DNA of 64,000 bases, taken from the NCBI RefSeq assembly GCF_013204885.1, contig NZ_JABMKX010000007.1, forward strand, positions 186,001 to 250,000, given 5' to 3'. This DNA comes from Paenibacillus tritici. GTDB taxonomy: Bacteria; Bacillota; Bacilli; Paenibacillales; Paenibacillaceae. The position numbers and the translations under genes are program-made. Positions 56,222 to 64,000 of the stretch are shown piece by piece. Below the pieces are notes generated by a model. That model was not told where the DNA came from. It saw only the letters and a list, made by a program, of their open reading frames with translations, and ran no database searches. How positions within the stretch are numbered: position 1 is the first letter of the stretch; each line of letters starts with the position of its first letter.

Positions 56222-56354
56222 TTATTGACTTAAACAACTTTCCCCCTAAGAAACCTCTCACAGTTGGAGTGTGAAAAAAACTTACACTTAAGGTATGCTA
56301 GTTTTGTAGAAGCATCACTTACATCTATGCTGCGGAAGGGGATGAACTCAACAG

Positions 56355-57215
56355 ATGGGAAACTCTAAGCTCCCTTTGTTTCAGAAAAACTTCGTTCTAC
56401 AGGCGCGGAGTACTACTCATCACTGGGAAGGTACCGGACCGCTTTCCATAAAGACATTTCGTAATGGTCGAGCCTATTACAGAACCAAATTTGGTCATTA
56501 TGCTGTCGAGAAAGAAGGCTACCTCCTTCTAAATGAAGGGGAACAATATGCTATAGCCATTGAATCCGAAACAGAAGTCGACTCTTTTTGCGTATTTTTC
56601 AAGGCTGGCTTTGCTGAAGAATTTCATAGCGCTATTCATTTAGGGGCAGAGAAGTCCTTAGACGATCCATTCTCAGACTCCAGACACCCGTTGCAATTTC
56701 ATACAAAGTCATACCGCCATAGTCATCTGATGACTCCACTGATTGAAAACTTTAAGAATTCCTTACCCGTACTCGGTAGCGAGAAGCTCTGGGTCGATGA
56801 GCAATATCAACATCTAATGCAAGCATTGATTACCGTCCATCAGAAAATTTCTCAAGAAATTAATACACTGCCCGGTAGGCGGCCAGCCACTAGGGAAGAA
56901 CTGTTTCGGCGGTTGACCCTGGCCTATGAGTACTTACATGCTTATTACAACCAAAACGTGTCCCTTGATGAAGTTTCAAGAGTCGCTTGTCTTTCTAAAA
57001 ATCATCTGATCCGCAACTTTCGGCAATTTTTCAACAGGACACCTCACCAGTTCATCATCGAAAAAAGGATACTTGAAGCACAGCGTCTCCTTTCTCAAAC
57101 GGAAAGCAGCGTAACAGAGATTAGTTTAAGTGTTGGCTTCGAGAATCCCTCTTCCTTCAATAAGGTCTTTAAACAACGAACGGGATTCTCGCCCCAGGTG
57201 TTTAGAAAAAAGTGA
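56355..57215 (+). CDS. AraC-family transcriptional regulator
   Basis: Regulator of 286 residues with an N-terminal cupin-type ligand domain (~1-140) and a C-terminal double helix-turn-helix (VSLDEVSRVACLSKNHLIRN, then SSVTEISLSVGFENPSSFNK). It probably controls the VOC gene 80 bases downstream. Its ATG lies 13 bases after GGAAGGGG; the spacing is longer than usual. The upstream region contains the repeated palindrome. Confidence 0.9.
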   Translation: MGNSKLPLFQKNFVLQARSTTHHWEGTGPLSIKTFRNGRAYYRTKFGHYAVEKEGYLLLNEGEQYAIAIESETEVDSFCVFFKAGFAEEFHSAIHLGAEKSLDDPFSDSRHPLQFHTKSYRHSHLMTPLIENFKNSLPVLGSEKLWVDEQYQHLMQALITVHQKISQEINTLPGRRPATREELFRRLTLAYEYLHAYYNQNVSLDEVSRVACLSKNHLIRNFRQFFNRTPHQFIIEKRILEAQRLLSQTESSVTEISLSVGFENPSSFNKVFKQRTGFSPQVFRKK

Positions 57216-57295
57216 TTTTGGAAAAGCAATGCTTAACCCACACATGTTACATTTACTGCGTGAAATATACGATTTAATAAGGGAGCGATATGTAA

Positions 57296-57682
57296 ATGAA
57301 TTCAGAATTTCAGATTAAAAGTATTGGACAAATATCCATTCGTGTACATGATATGGAAGCTGCCACTCGATTCTATCAAGATACTTTAGGCCTGAAATTG
57401 TTATTTCAGATCCCGAACATGACCTTTTTCGAATGTAATGGTATTCAACTGGTCTTGGGTATTGCTGAAGACCCCCAGTTCGATCATCCCAGTTCTGTGT
57501 TCTATTTCACCGTTGACAATATTAACTCTGCGTACGAAACATTAGTCAGCCGGAATGTACACTTTTTGGATCAACCGCATAAAGTCGCTGAGATGGGCCA
57601 AACCGCCACTTGGATGACGTTCTTTCATGACCCCGACCACAATGTACATGCTCTAATGAGCGAAGAATCTCTGTCCCTATAA
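57296..57682 (+). CDS. VOC-family protein (glyoxalase/bleomycin-resistance type)
   Basis: Single VOC module of 128 residues: IGQISIRVHDMEAATRFYQD, then MTFFECNGIQLVLGIAED and MTFFHDPDHNVHALMSEE, which supplies metal-site residues. AAGGGAG lies 10 bases before the ATG. It follows the AraC gene by 80 bases and ends before a strong hairpin, so the two probably form a unit. Confidence 0.9.
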   Translation: MNSEFQIKSIGQISIRVHDMEAATRFYQDTLGLKLLFQIPNMTFFECNGIQLVLGIAEDPQFDHPSSVFYFTVDNINSAYETLVSRNVHFLDQPHKVAEMGQTATWMTFFHDPDHNVHALMSEESLSL

Positions 57683-57697
57683 TGATTATTCATTCTA

Positions 57698-57736
57698 CCA
57701 AAGAAGCTCACCCGGAATTCGGGTGAGCTTCTTTGG
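57698..57736. terminator. strong bidirectional terminator
   Basis: Perfect 17-base stem CCAAAGAAGCTCACCCG and its complement with a 5-base loop, between the convergent VOC and SRPBCC genes. Confidence 0.8.
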
Positions 57737-57772
57737 TCTAACTTAAGATACCGTTCACAGTGCGACTCTTGG

Positions 57773-58279
57773 TCAGGAATGGGCTGCCAAATATTCTTCG
57801 AGCTGATCGAAGGTTCCTCCGAATCCCTCCTGCATGGAATCGAACATGCCTTCAAAAAATCTTCTCTCTTCCTCAGTTGCGTTGACCGGTCCGCCGCACA
57901 AGGTCATTGTTGTAATGCCGTCATTCTCACTAAACGTGACCGTATTGCGTATTTCTAGCGGGATCAAATCACTAAACGGAGCCCGGACAATATTGCCTAA
58001 TTCATCTGAAAAGCTATTGACCCAGACAATCTTTTCGAATGCCTGGATATCCTGATATACAAATTTACCCCACATTTGCACACCATCAGGAGATTGCATG
58101 TTGTAATGGAACAACCCGCCCGGACGGAAATCTAATTGGGCGACATGTATTTCAAAACCCTTGGGCCCCCACCACCGCTTCAGATGCTCGGCCTCAGACC
58201 AAACTTTGAATACAAGCTCACGCGGATAATTGAATACACGTGTAATGACTAACTCCTTGCCTTCCGATTGCTCTGTCAT
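57773..58279 (-). CDS. SRPBCC/AHSA1-domain protein
   Basis: START-like protein of 168 residues of the AHSA1 group: ITRVFNYPRELVFKVWSEAE, then LKRWWGPKGF, a hallmark of the family, and FEGMFDSMQEGFGGTFDQLE near the end. Members bind hydrophobic ligands; no catalytic role is clear. The start at 58279 has GGAGGG upstream. Confidence 0.9.
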   Translation of the reverse strand: MTEQSEGKELVITRVFNYPRELVFKVWSEAEHLKRWWGPKGFEIHVAQLDFRPGGLFHYNMQSPDGVQMWGKFVYQDIQAFEKIVWVNSFSDELGNIVRAPFSDLIPLEIRNTVTFSENDGITTMTLCGGPVNATEEERRFFEGMFDSMQEGFGGTFDQLEEYLAAHS

Positions 58280-58464
58280 TTCGATCCCTCCATTTCTCAT
58301 GTGTACCACTGAATAGAGTATAGACCGATTGGAATATTCCCGTCAAGGAATATTGCATAGTATCAACAAAGTGTTTTATTCTATTTTATATGTTAATATA
58401 TTTTAAATAATAGAAAATAATGCAAAATGATAGACAAATTCAGAAAAGCCTCTGGGGGATGAAA

Positions 58465-58947
58465 ATGAAAGTTATAAATGTTTTTGTGGTTATTGTAGTG
58501 ATCGTTGCCATTTTGGTCCCGGCATATCTATGGAACGAAGCAAAAAATAATGTCACACACAAAAAACAATATGAGCAAAATTGGCAGTTGAAATTGCCTT
58601 CTACACTCAAGGAACTTGATCAATATACAAACCAAGGCGGATTTCGCGGTGAAGGGGTACGCTATACTATTTATAAATCTAAAGAAAAACAATTTCCCTC
58701 AACATTAGAGTCAACCGGCGGAAGAAAGATTATTACAAAATATTTCGGGGACACTCTTCATGATCATGAAAGAGATATCAAAAAATTTATTGAGAACATA
58801 TTGCTGCGCCTAGATGTTCCTGAAGATAAGATGCCGGATTTTAACGGAGTTTACTTGTGGCAAGAGTTCAATTATGAATCTGATAGATTAGTCGTCCTAT
58901 ATTTCCCCAATAAGAAATTGTGTTATTTTGTAGAAGCATTAACTTGA
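58465..58947 (+). CDS. membrane-anchored protein, unknown
   Basis: Protein of about 160 residues with an N-terminal membrane anchor (VFVVIVVIVAILVPAYLW) and an extracellular part containing LPSTLKELDQYTNQGGF and LVVLYFPNKKLCYFVEAL. Not recognised. The start is taken at the ATG at 58465, after GGGGG at proper spacing; an upstream start at 58420 is possible. The gene is noticeably more A+T-rich than its neighbours, a hint of recent acquisition. Confidence 0.6.
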   Translation: MKVINVFVVIVVIVAILVPAYLWNEAKNNVTHKKQYEQNWQLKLPSTLKELDQYTNQGGFRGEGVRYTIYKSKEKQFPSTLESTGGRKIITKYFGDTLHDHERDIKKFIENILLRLDVPEDKMPDFNGVYLWQEFNYESDRLVVLYFPNKKLCYFVEALT

Positions 58948-58966
58948 TCCCTGAACCCCTATCGAA

Positions 58967-58999
58967 TATGGCCCGGATCGCAAACACATCCGGGCCATA
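58967..58999. terminator. terminator-like hairpin
   Basis: Stem TATGGCCCGGAT (58967-58978) and ATCCGGGCCATA (58988-58999), loop 9 bases, between convergent genes. No clear T-run. Confidence 0.65.
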
Positions 59000-59057
59000 C
59001 CTCCTTCATATCTCTCTCTTTTTATATCTCCATGATTCCTAAGCTCTATCTCTTTGT

Positions 59058-60416
59058 CTATTGAGCCTTTGCTACTTTATCTGCAACAGCCTGAGTGCTG
59101 GATTGAATTGCAGCAGCAGCTTTATCTAATGTTGTTTTCCCGTTTACTACCTGTGTCAGTTCTTCAGATAGAATGGACCGAAAATCCAGTTCCAAATCTG
59201 CTGACTTGTTCATAAGAGCGTAGCTTGTAATCGTTGAATTGAAGTTAGGTTGTAATGTGTAGAACGCGTCCAGCTTGTAACCAGAGTACTCTTTAATCAT
59301 GCGGGACAGAGGAGCACCTATACTATTGTTAGAAGTATTGGGTTTATAGTATACGTTAGCGTACTCATCCCCATTGAAATATTTGATAAAGTCCCAAGCG
59401 GCATCCCTATTCGATGCACCTGCCGGAATCGCCAGAATCTCAGAACCAAAAACATATCCTGTTGACTTCCGGTCCTTAGAATCAGCAGGGCCGGCAACCA
59501 TACCCAGCGTAAACGGTTTATAATTCTTTACATTGTTTTTTGCTTTTTGCAAGGACTGCAGCTGACTGATAGAGGCTACTATCATAGCGGACCGTCCCAT
59601 AATGAACGGGCTGCTCTCCAGGTAGCTTTTGCCCGACAAGGTGATTCTTTCGTCAAGTACCCCAGACTCCGTGGCCTCGACGGACAGACGATAGGCATTT
59701 TTCCACGCAGCTGTATTCGCAGTAGCCTTAAGGGTATCTGGATCAATATACGTTAACCCTTCTGTTCTGGCGATATCCATGACCAGATTGCTAGATCCGG
59801 AGGCGCTTAGGCCCCAGATTCGGGTGCTCTTATCTCCCTTAGCAGGGAATTTCTTAGCAAGCTTCAATATCTCTTCCCATGTCATTGCATCACTTGGTAT
59901 TTCAACATTGTGCTTTTTAAATAAGTCCGCATTATATAGAAGAGCATACGACTCCGTTTTTGGGCTTAACCCGTACAGTTTGCCGCCGCCTTGTTCCTTC
60001 AATTCATCGAGCAGGCCAGGGTATACTGTTGTCATGTCATACTGATCCCGCTTAATTAGCGGTTCCAACGCTGTCAGCTTGTTATCTTTAGACAGTTGCT
60101 GGTAATGGTATGGGGGCAGCATCACAAGATCCGGGGAATACTTTTGGATCGCCGAATTGTAATCTGTAATCGAACCTGTACCTGTAGGGGCAAAGACTTC
60201 GATGTTTGTATCCGGGTAGCTCTTACTGAACTGGTCTCCATACCTCCTATTGAAATCGTCAGCGTTCCAGTACAATACTTTTAAAGTGTCTTTCGTGCCC
60301 GTCTGGTTGACGGATTGTGCGGAAGCTTGTTTACCTGTGCCAAGACCTGCTGAAGTTCCGATAACCATCACACTCAGACTCGTAAGCATAACCTTCTGTA
60401 ATAAATTACGTTTCAT
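59058..60416 (-). CDS. solute-binding-like protein without lipobox (paralog 1)
   Basis: Family-1 extracellular solute-binding-like protein of 452 residues. The signal peptide (MKRNLLQKVMLTSLSVMVIG) has no cysteine, and cleavage is predicted after KQASA, so it would be released rather than lipid-anchored. The domain order fits sugar-binding proteins (KLYGLSPKTESYALLYNADL, MTWEEILKLAKKFP, ALMNKSADLELDFRSILSEE). Its paralog lies upstream (49 bases away). No permease or ATPase accompanies either. They may be extracellular sensors for the divergent kinase at 61973; this is inference. Confidence 0.8.
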   Translation of the reverse strand: MKRNLLQKVMLTSLSVMVIGTSAGLGTGKQASAQSVNQTGTKDTLKVLYWNADDFNRRYGDQFSKSYPDTNIEVFAPTGTGSITDYNSAIQKYSPDLVMLPPYHYQQLSKDNKLTALEPLIKRDQYDMTTVYPGLLDELKEQGGGKLYGLSPKTESYALLYNADLFKKHNVEIPSDAMTWEEILKLAKKFPAKGDKSTRIWGLSASGSSNLVMDIARTEGLTYIDPDTLKATANTAAWKNAYRLSVEATESGVLDERITLSGKSYLESSPFIMGRSAMIVASISQLQSLQKAKNNVKNYKPFTLGMVAGPADSKDRKSTGYVFGSEILAIPAGASNRDAAWDFIKYFNGDEYANVYYKPNTSNNSIGAPLSRMIKEYSGYKLDAFYTLQPNFNSTITSYALMNKSADLELDFRSILSEELTQVVNGKTTLDKAAAAIQSSTQAVADKVAKAQ

Positions 60417-60464
60417 AAATAAAACCTCCATTCATCTCTTGTTCAAGCGTTCTATACTCGTGAG

Positions 60465-61796
60465 TTATTTCTTCGTTTGTTGCTTCTTCACAGCATCATC
60501 AAGGCTTTTTTGAACTTGGGTTTGAACGGAAGCCAGCGCTTTATCCAGTGTTTTTTTGTTGCTGATTACCTGTTTAAGCTCATTATGCACAATAACTGAA
60601 TATTGCAAATTGTTAAATGGAATTCCCATTGGATGGATATTTGGTGGGGTTTCCAGGTTTGGTTTTAATTTATAGAAGGCCTCCGTACTATATCCTTTGT
60701 ATTCTTTACTATAATCCATACGGGATAAGGAATAACCTACAGGTTCCCCCGCTTTGAATTTAGCAAATTCCACCCCGTTATAATATTTGATGAAATCCCA
60801 AGCAAGGTCTTGATTCGGTGAACCCGTTGGAATCGCCATGATTGAATCAAGATGGATATTTCGTGTCATGTTCCGGTTCTTAGGATCGGCAGGACCTGCA
60901 GCCATTTTAACGGTAAACGGTTTGTACTTCGCAACAGCAGACTTATCTGCAGCTATATCCCTTAGAGTATTCATACTATTCAGATTTACGGTCATAGCGG
61001 CTCGTCCCATAAGGAAAGGATCCGCATCATATCCGCTTTTATTTGATCCCTCTATGGTATTGGATTTTATGGCCGTAACAGCCATGTTGTATACCTTTTT
61101 CCAGGCGGCTGTATTTATAGTTACTTTTAGTGTATCGGGATTATACCGGCTTACCCCTTCAGCAGTTGCTATGTCATTGATTAGATAAGTGTAATTATCA
61201 AGCGGATAGTGAAGTCCCCAGATCCGAGTATCCTTATTTCCCGTGGCCGGGAATTTGGCAGCTAACTTCAGCACTTCCTCCCAGGTCATTCCATCCTTCG
61301 GCATAGGAACCTTATATTTTTGGAATAAGTCGGCATTGTAAAAAATGGCTTCTGTGTTAAAGCGCGGACTTAGCCCGTAGAGCTTCCCCTTCACCTTCAG
61401 TGCCTCCAACAAATCAGGATACAGGGTTGCCGTGTCATAATTGTCGCGCTTAATGAGCTGCCCTAGCTCTGCTAACTGATTCTCCTTGGATAACTGCGTA
61501 TACTGAAGGGTGTTCAACATGACAACGTCAGGGGATTGCTTGGCGATAAATGCCTTTAAATCGGATTTGCCATCCCATATAACGGCCTGAATTTGTGTAC
61601 CTGGAAATTGCTCTTTGAACAAATTCTCATTGTAATAGTATCTATCATTGTACAGCACCTTTAAAGTCTGGTTCGTGTTCACCTGGGGGCTTGAATTAGC
61701 AGAAGCTTTGGGGGCTTGGCTAAAGCCTGCTGACATGATCAATAGCATAGAACTTAGACTAACGGTTAGTGCCTTCTTTAATAGATTCATTCTCAA
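60465..61796 (-). CDS. solute-binding-like protein without lipobox (paralog 2)
   Basis: Paralog of the previous protein, 443 residues, sharing KRDNYDTATLYPDLLEAL, GLSPRFN and MTWEEVLKLAAKFPATGNKD. Its signal peptide (LLKKALTVSLSSMLLIMSAG) also lacks cysteine. Start is TTG at 61796, because GGAGG lies 8 bases upstream; the ATG two codons later is too far. It is divergent from the kinase at 61973, sharing the 176-base gap that holds the conserved promoter segment at 61876-61940. Confidence 0.8.
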   Translation of the reverse strand: MRMNLLKKALTVSLSSMLLIMSAGFSQAPKASANSSPQVNTNQTLKVLYNDRYYYNENLFKEQFPGTQIQAVIWDGKSDLKAFIAKQSPDVVMLNTLQYTQLSKENQLAELGQLIKRDNYDTATLYPDLLEALKVKGKLYGLSPRFNTEAIFYNADLFQKYKVPMPKDGMTWEEVLKLAAKFPATGNKDTRIWGLHYPLDNYTYLINDIATAEGVSRYNPDTLKVTINTAAWKKVYNMAVTAIKSNTIEGSNKSGYDADPFLMGRAAMTVNLNSMNTLRDIAADKSAVAKYKPFTVKMAAGPADPKNRNMTRNIHLDSIMAIPTGSPNQDLAWDFIKYYNGVEFAKFKAGEPVGYSLSRMDYSKEYKGYSTEAFYKLKPNLETPPNIHPMGIPFNNLQYSVIVHNELKQVISNKKTLDKALASVQTQVQKSLDDAVKKQQTKK

Positions 61797-61875
61797 AATG
61801 ATAACCTCCGCGTATTTGTTGTTGTTCTCTGTGCTGAACTAAGCATAGAAGAGAAAGCTTACCAACTAGCTGCCT

Positions 61876-61940
61876 AAATTCTTATCATTTCCTTAAATAC
61901 TGCTGGCGTTATCCATTGCATTAGCAATATGGCTTATAAT
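61876..61940 (+). promoter_or_regulatory. promoter segment of the fused kinase, repeated at 18151
   Basis: Matches 18151-18215 at 56 of 65 positions without gaps, including the first 24 bases. It ends in TATAAT (61935-61940), 32 bases before the presumed GTG start of the kinase, again without a strong -35. Common regulation of the two genes, perhaps by the orphan regulator, is suggested. Confidence 0.65.
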
Positions 61941-61972
61941 TACTGAATGGACAAGCGATCTAAAATCAAGGG

Positions 61973-63904
61973 GTGAGTAGAATCAGGCTACAGTGGGTGT
62001 ATACAATTCGTTGGAGATTCATGCTGATTATGGTTGCAAGCCTGGCCTTAACAGGCGCAGCTATTTTTTTCGGGTATTTCATGGCGGGGGAGCTGCAAAA
62101 AATCAAATACGTAGCTGTCCCGATCAATTGGAGCATTGAACATGCCGGATCGGCTCGCGTGATGATCATAACCGGCATCCTCCTCTTTCCTATTACTTTC
62201 TTCCTGGCCAGTCTTCGTCTGGTTAAGGATTTGAGAGAAATCAACGCAGGATTGCAGGAAATAATGGCCGGCAGGTTCGGGCATGTGGTGACGGTACAGG
62301 GCAAGGATGAGTTAAGCGCTGTAGCAGAGAGTGTGAATCAGCTCAGCAGCGAATGGGATCATTATCTGGCGGAGATTACCCGGGGGTTAGAGGAGATTGC
62401 AGGGGGGCAGTTCGGCTATCAAATCACGGAAATTGCCGGTAACAAGTTGGGGGAGGTCGCAGGCAGCATTAACCGGATGAGTATGCAGTTAAAGCATTCG
62501 ATAGCGGAGGAGCGCAAGGCCGAGAAGACCAAAAACGACTTAATTACCGGCGTATCACATGACCTGCGTACTCCACTGACCTCGATTCTCGGCTTTCTCG
62601 AAGTGATTGAGGAGGACCGGTATCTGGATGAAGTGGAGCTGCGTTATTACGTCAACATCGCATATGAGAAATCCTTGTCGCTTCGGCGGCTGATCGACGA
62701 GCTGTTCGAATATACACGAATCAATAACGGCATGCCTCTGGAACTGAACGAGCTTGATATCGCCGGGTTGATCTGTCAGCTGGAAGAGGAATTCGTGCCG
62801 ATTACGGAGAATGCAGGCATGGAAATCAGGGTGAGCATGCAGGAAGGAGAATTCAAGATCCAGGCAGACGGGGGACTGCTCGTACGGGCGTACGAGAATA
62901 TAATCGCCAATGCCATTCAGTACGGGAAGGCAGGCAAATATATTGATATTGATATTGCCAGGGATGGAGATATGCTCGTCGTGCGGATCACAAATTATGG
63001 AGACCCCATTCCGGAACGGGATTTGCCCTTTATTTTCGACCGCTTTTACCGGGTGGAGAGCTCCAGGTCGAAGCAGACCGGGGGTACAGGTCTCGGACTG
63101 GCCATCGCGAAAAGCATTATTGATGTGCACGGAGGGAATATCACTGCATACAGCAGTAAGAAGGCAACTATATTTGAGACGCGGTTCTCGGGTTCCGTCA
63201 TCCATCAGGCGCATGAGGCTGTTCCCGATGTCGTTAATACTGAAAGTAAACCGTTGCCGGCTGCGCTCCCCAAGCGTGACCTGACGCACAAACAAAAATC
63301 ACCTTCCCGGCAGCGGGGCTTATTCCAATCCAGACTGGCTGCGGTATCAATGATCGTACTGCTTATCTGTGCAGTGGCACTAATCAGCGTTAAAAATCCA
63401 GTCACTTCCCTAGTTATGGAAAGGGTGAATTCACTTCTCTTTGAATATGACGAGCAGGCGCTAACGCAAACAAGCGGAAATGACACGATGACTTCGATAG
63501 GCGGTAAAACGGACAAAGGTTATACCCTGCTCATTCATCAGTATATGTTCAACGGCCAGAAGCTAATTATCCAATACTCCATGAAGAATTTTAACGACAT
63601 CCCGCAGGCACAAAGGGCGAAACAATCGGTCAAGCCGGCTTTTGAATTGGACCCTGCAATGCTTCAGGCCGTTCCCGGCATCACTAGGGATTCAGGTGTA
63701 ATGTTGAACAACAACGGCACCCTCAACTTTTCCTTCAATGGGTCCCCGCCTCCGGACAAGTTCATGTTGAAAGTCAACGTAAAAGAGTTAACCCTCTCCG
63801 ATGACACTAATCAGCAGCATACACTCGCCGGAAACTGGAGCTTTGAAATTCCTGTGGTGATCAATTACAAACGAAAAGCCAATGGTCAAAGCGAACCGCT
63901 GTAA
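61973..63904 (+). CDS. histidine kinase fused to a C-terminal transmembrane ectodomain
   Basis: Kinase of 643 residues with an unusual second half. Residues 17-38 and 63-84 are membrane helices with a short outer loop; HAMP-like segments follow (~85-180), then the H-box VSHDLRTPLTSILGF (His196), the N-box ENIIANAIQYG (~308-318) and GTGLGLAIAKS (~371-381). After a linker (~405-450), a third membrane helix (455-473, AAVSMIVLLICAVALI) leads to an outside domain of ~170 residues: KGYTLLIHQYMFNGQKLIIQ, GTLNFSFNGSPPPDKF and GNWSFEIPVVIN. This resembles DUF4179-type ectodomains of anti-sigma-like proteins. It would place a sensor at the C-terminus. Start GTG 61973; its ribosome site is weak, so the start is uncertain. 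Confidence 0.85.
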   Translation: MSRIRLQWVYTIRWRFMLIMVASLALTGAAIFFGYFMAGELQKIKYVAVPINWSIEHAGSARVMIITGILLFPITFFLASLRLVKDLREINAGLQEIMAGRFGHVVTVQGKDELSAVAESVNQLSSEWDHYLAEITRGLEEIAGGQFGYQITEIAGNKLGEVAGSINRMSMQLKHSIAEERKAEKTKNDLITGVSHDLRTPLTSILGFLEVIEEDRYLDEVELRYYVNIAYEKSLSLRRLIDELFEYTRINNGMPLELNELDIAGLICQLEEEFVPITENAGMEIRVSMQEGEFKIQADGGLLVRAYENIIANAIQYGKAGKYIDIDIARDGDMLVVRITNYGDPIPERDLPFIFDRFYRVESSRSKQTGGTGLGLAIAKSIIDVHGGNITAYSSKKATIFETRFSGSVIHQAHEAVPDVVNTESKPLPAALPKRDLTHKQKSPSRQRGLFQSRLAAVSMIVLLICAVALISVKNPVTSLVMERVNSLLFEYDEQALTQTSGNDTMTSIGGKTDKGYTLLIHQYMFNGQKLIIQYSMKNFNDIPQAQRAKQSVKPAFELDPAMLQAVPGITRDSGVMLNNNGTLNFSFNGSPPPDKFMLKVNVKELTLSDDTNQQHTLAGNWSFEIPVVINYKRKANGQSEPL

Positions 63905-63912
63905 ATTCAGAC

Positions 63913-64000
63913 TTAGGTTGTATACCCTGGTCCGTATACCTCAAACTCATAGATTCTTGCCGCAGCATTCGTGGTTTGTGTAGGTGCCGTTACGTTAAGC
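63913..64000 (-). CDS. C-terminal end of a secreted F5/8-type (CBM32-like) protein, partial
   Basis: Only the last ~28 residues are inside: LNVTAPTQTTNAAARIYEFE and VYGPGYTT. The ARIYEFEVYG ending is characteristic of discoidin (F5/8 type C, CBM32) modules in secreted carbohydrate-active proteins. The gene is convergent with the fused kinase, 8 bases from its stop. Confidence 0.6.
   Translation of the reverse strand, partial: LNVTAPTQTTNAAARIYEFEVYGPGYTT

Noticed and set aside
62555..63295. 246-codon minus-strand frame opposite the fused kinase
   Set aside because: Shadow of kinase codon usage; no ribosome site or family match.

Overview
The window looks like chromosomal DNA of a Paenibacillus-type Firmicute. 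Evidence: roughly half G+C, strong AGGAGG-type ribosome sites with ATG/GTG/TTG starts, Gram-positive lipoprotein and signal peptides, sugar ABC importers encoded without their own ATPase, BglG/LicT antitermination, and many OmpR-type two-component systems. No rRNA, tRNA, CRISPR array, transposase or phage gene was seen. Both ends cut genes: a histidine kinase on the left and the tail of a secreted protein on the right.

Layout. 1-5.8 kb (minus): a probable operon of two sugar-importer permeases, an HlyD-like membrane adaptor, a lipoprotein solute-binding protein, an OmpR regulator and its kinase. 6-9.5 kb: a large secreted beta-helix (GH28-like) polysaccharidase. 9.8-11.5 kb: a RacA-like DNA-binding protein and a secreted esterase. 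11.6-13.7 kb: acetyltransferase, VOC protein and a SigJ/SigX5-type sigma factor. 13.7-17.4 kb (minus): small genes dominated by toxin-immunity-type families (SUKH, DUF4303, a broken SUKH remnant, an Imm44-like protein, unknowns), followed on the plus strand by a pentapeptide-repeat protein. 18.2-25.8 kb: an orphan OmpR regulator, a GntR-controlled ABC transporter, a VOC/WYL-regulator divergent pair, and an ABC transporter with its own two-component system. 25.9-30.6 kb: MerR-GNAT-hydrolase operon and a LysR/MFS divergent pair. 30.7-41.3 kb: malate:quinone oxidoreductase, an LRR-like orphan, a MocR/flavin-oxidase pair, a TetR/MFS pair sharing identical operators, a collagen-like protein, a kinase and an epimerase. 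41.5-47.9 kb: Ada repair protein, a PEP-mutase-family enzyme, and a beta-glucoside operon (LicT, PTS, GH1) with two antiterminator/terminator switches. 47.9-58.9 kb: ABC exporter with a TetR gene, AarF-type kinase with an upstream mini-ORF, ECF sigma/anti-sigma pair, HxlR/RidA pair, EVE and AraC genes and small enzymes. 59-64 kb: two tandem solute-binding-like proteins without lipid anchor or permease, divergent from an unusual histidine kinase that carries an extra C-terminal transmembrane segment and ectodomain.

The strongest unexplained signals are: (1) the kinase-ectodomain fusion at 61973-63904; (2) a 65-base promoter segment upstream of it that is 86% identical to the segment upstream of the orphan response regulator at 18242, suggesting one signalling system split between two loci and perhaps linked to the two unanchored binding proteins; (3) the importer/HlyD/two-component operon; (4) the immunity-type gene cluster; (5) a repeated long palindrome at 41.35 and 56.2 kb, both times between divergent genes and upstream of an AraC-type gene. 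Several regulator-operator pairs can be read directly from inverted or direct repeats (MerR, TetR twice, GntR, HxlR, WYL, LicT).
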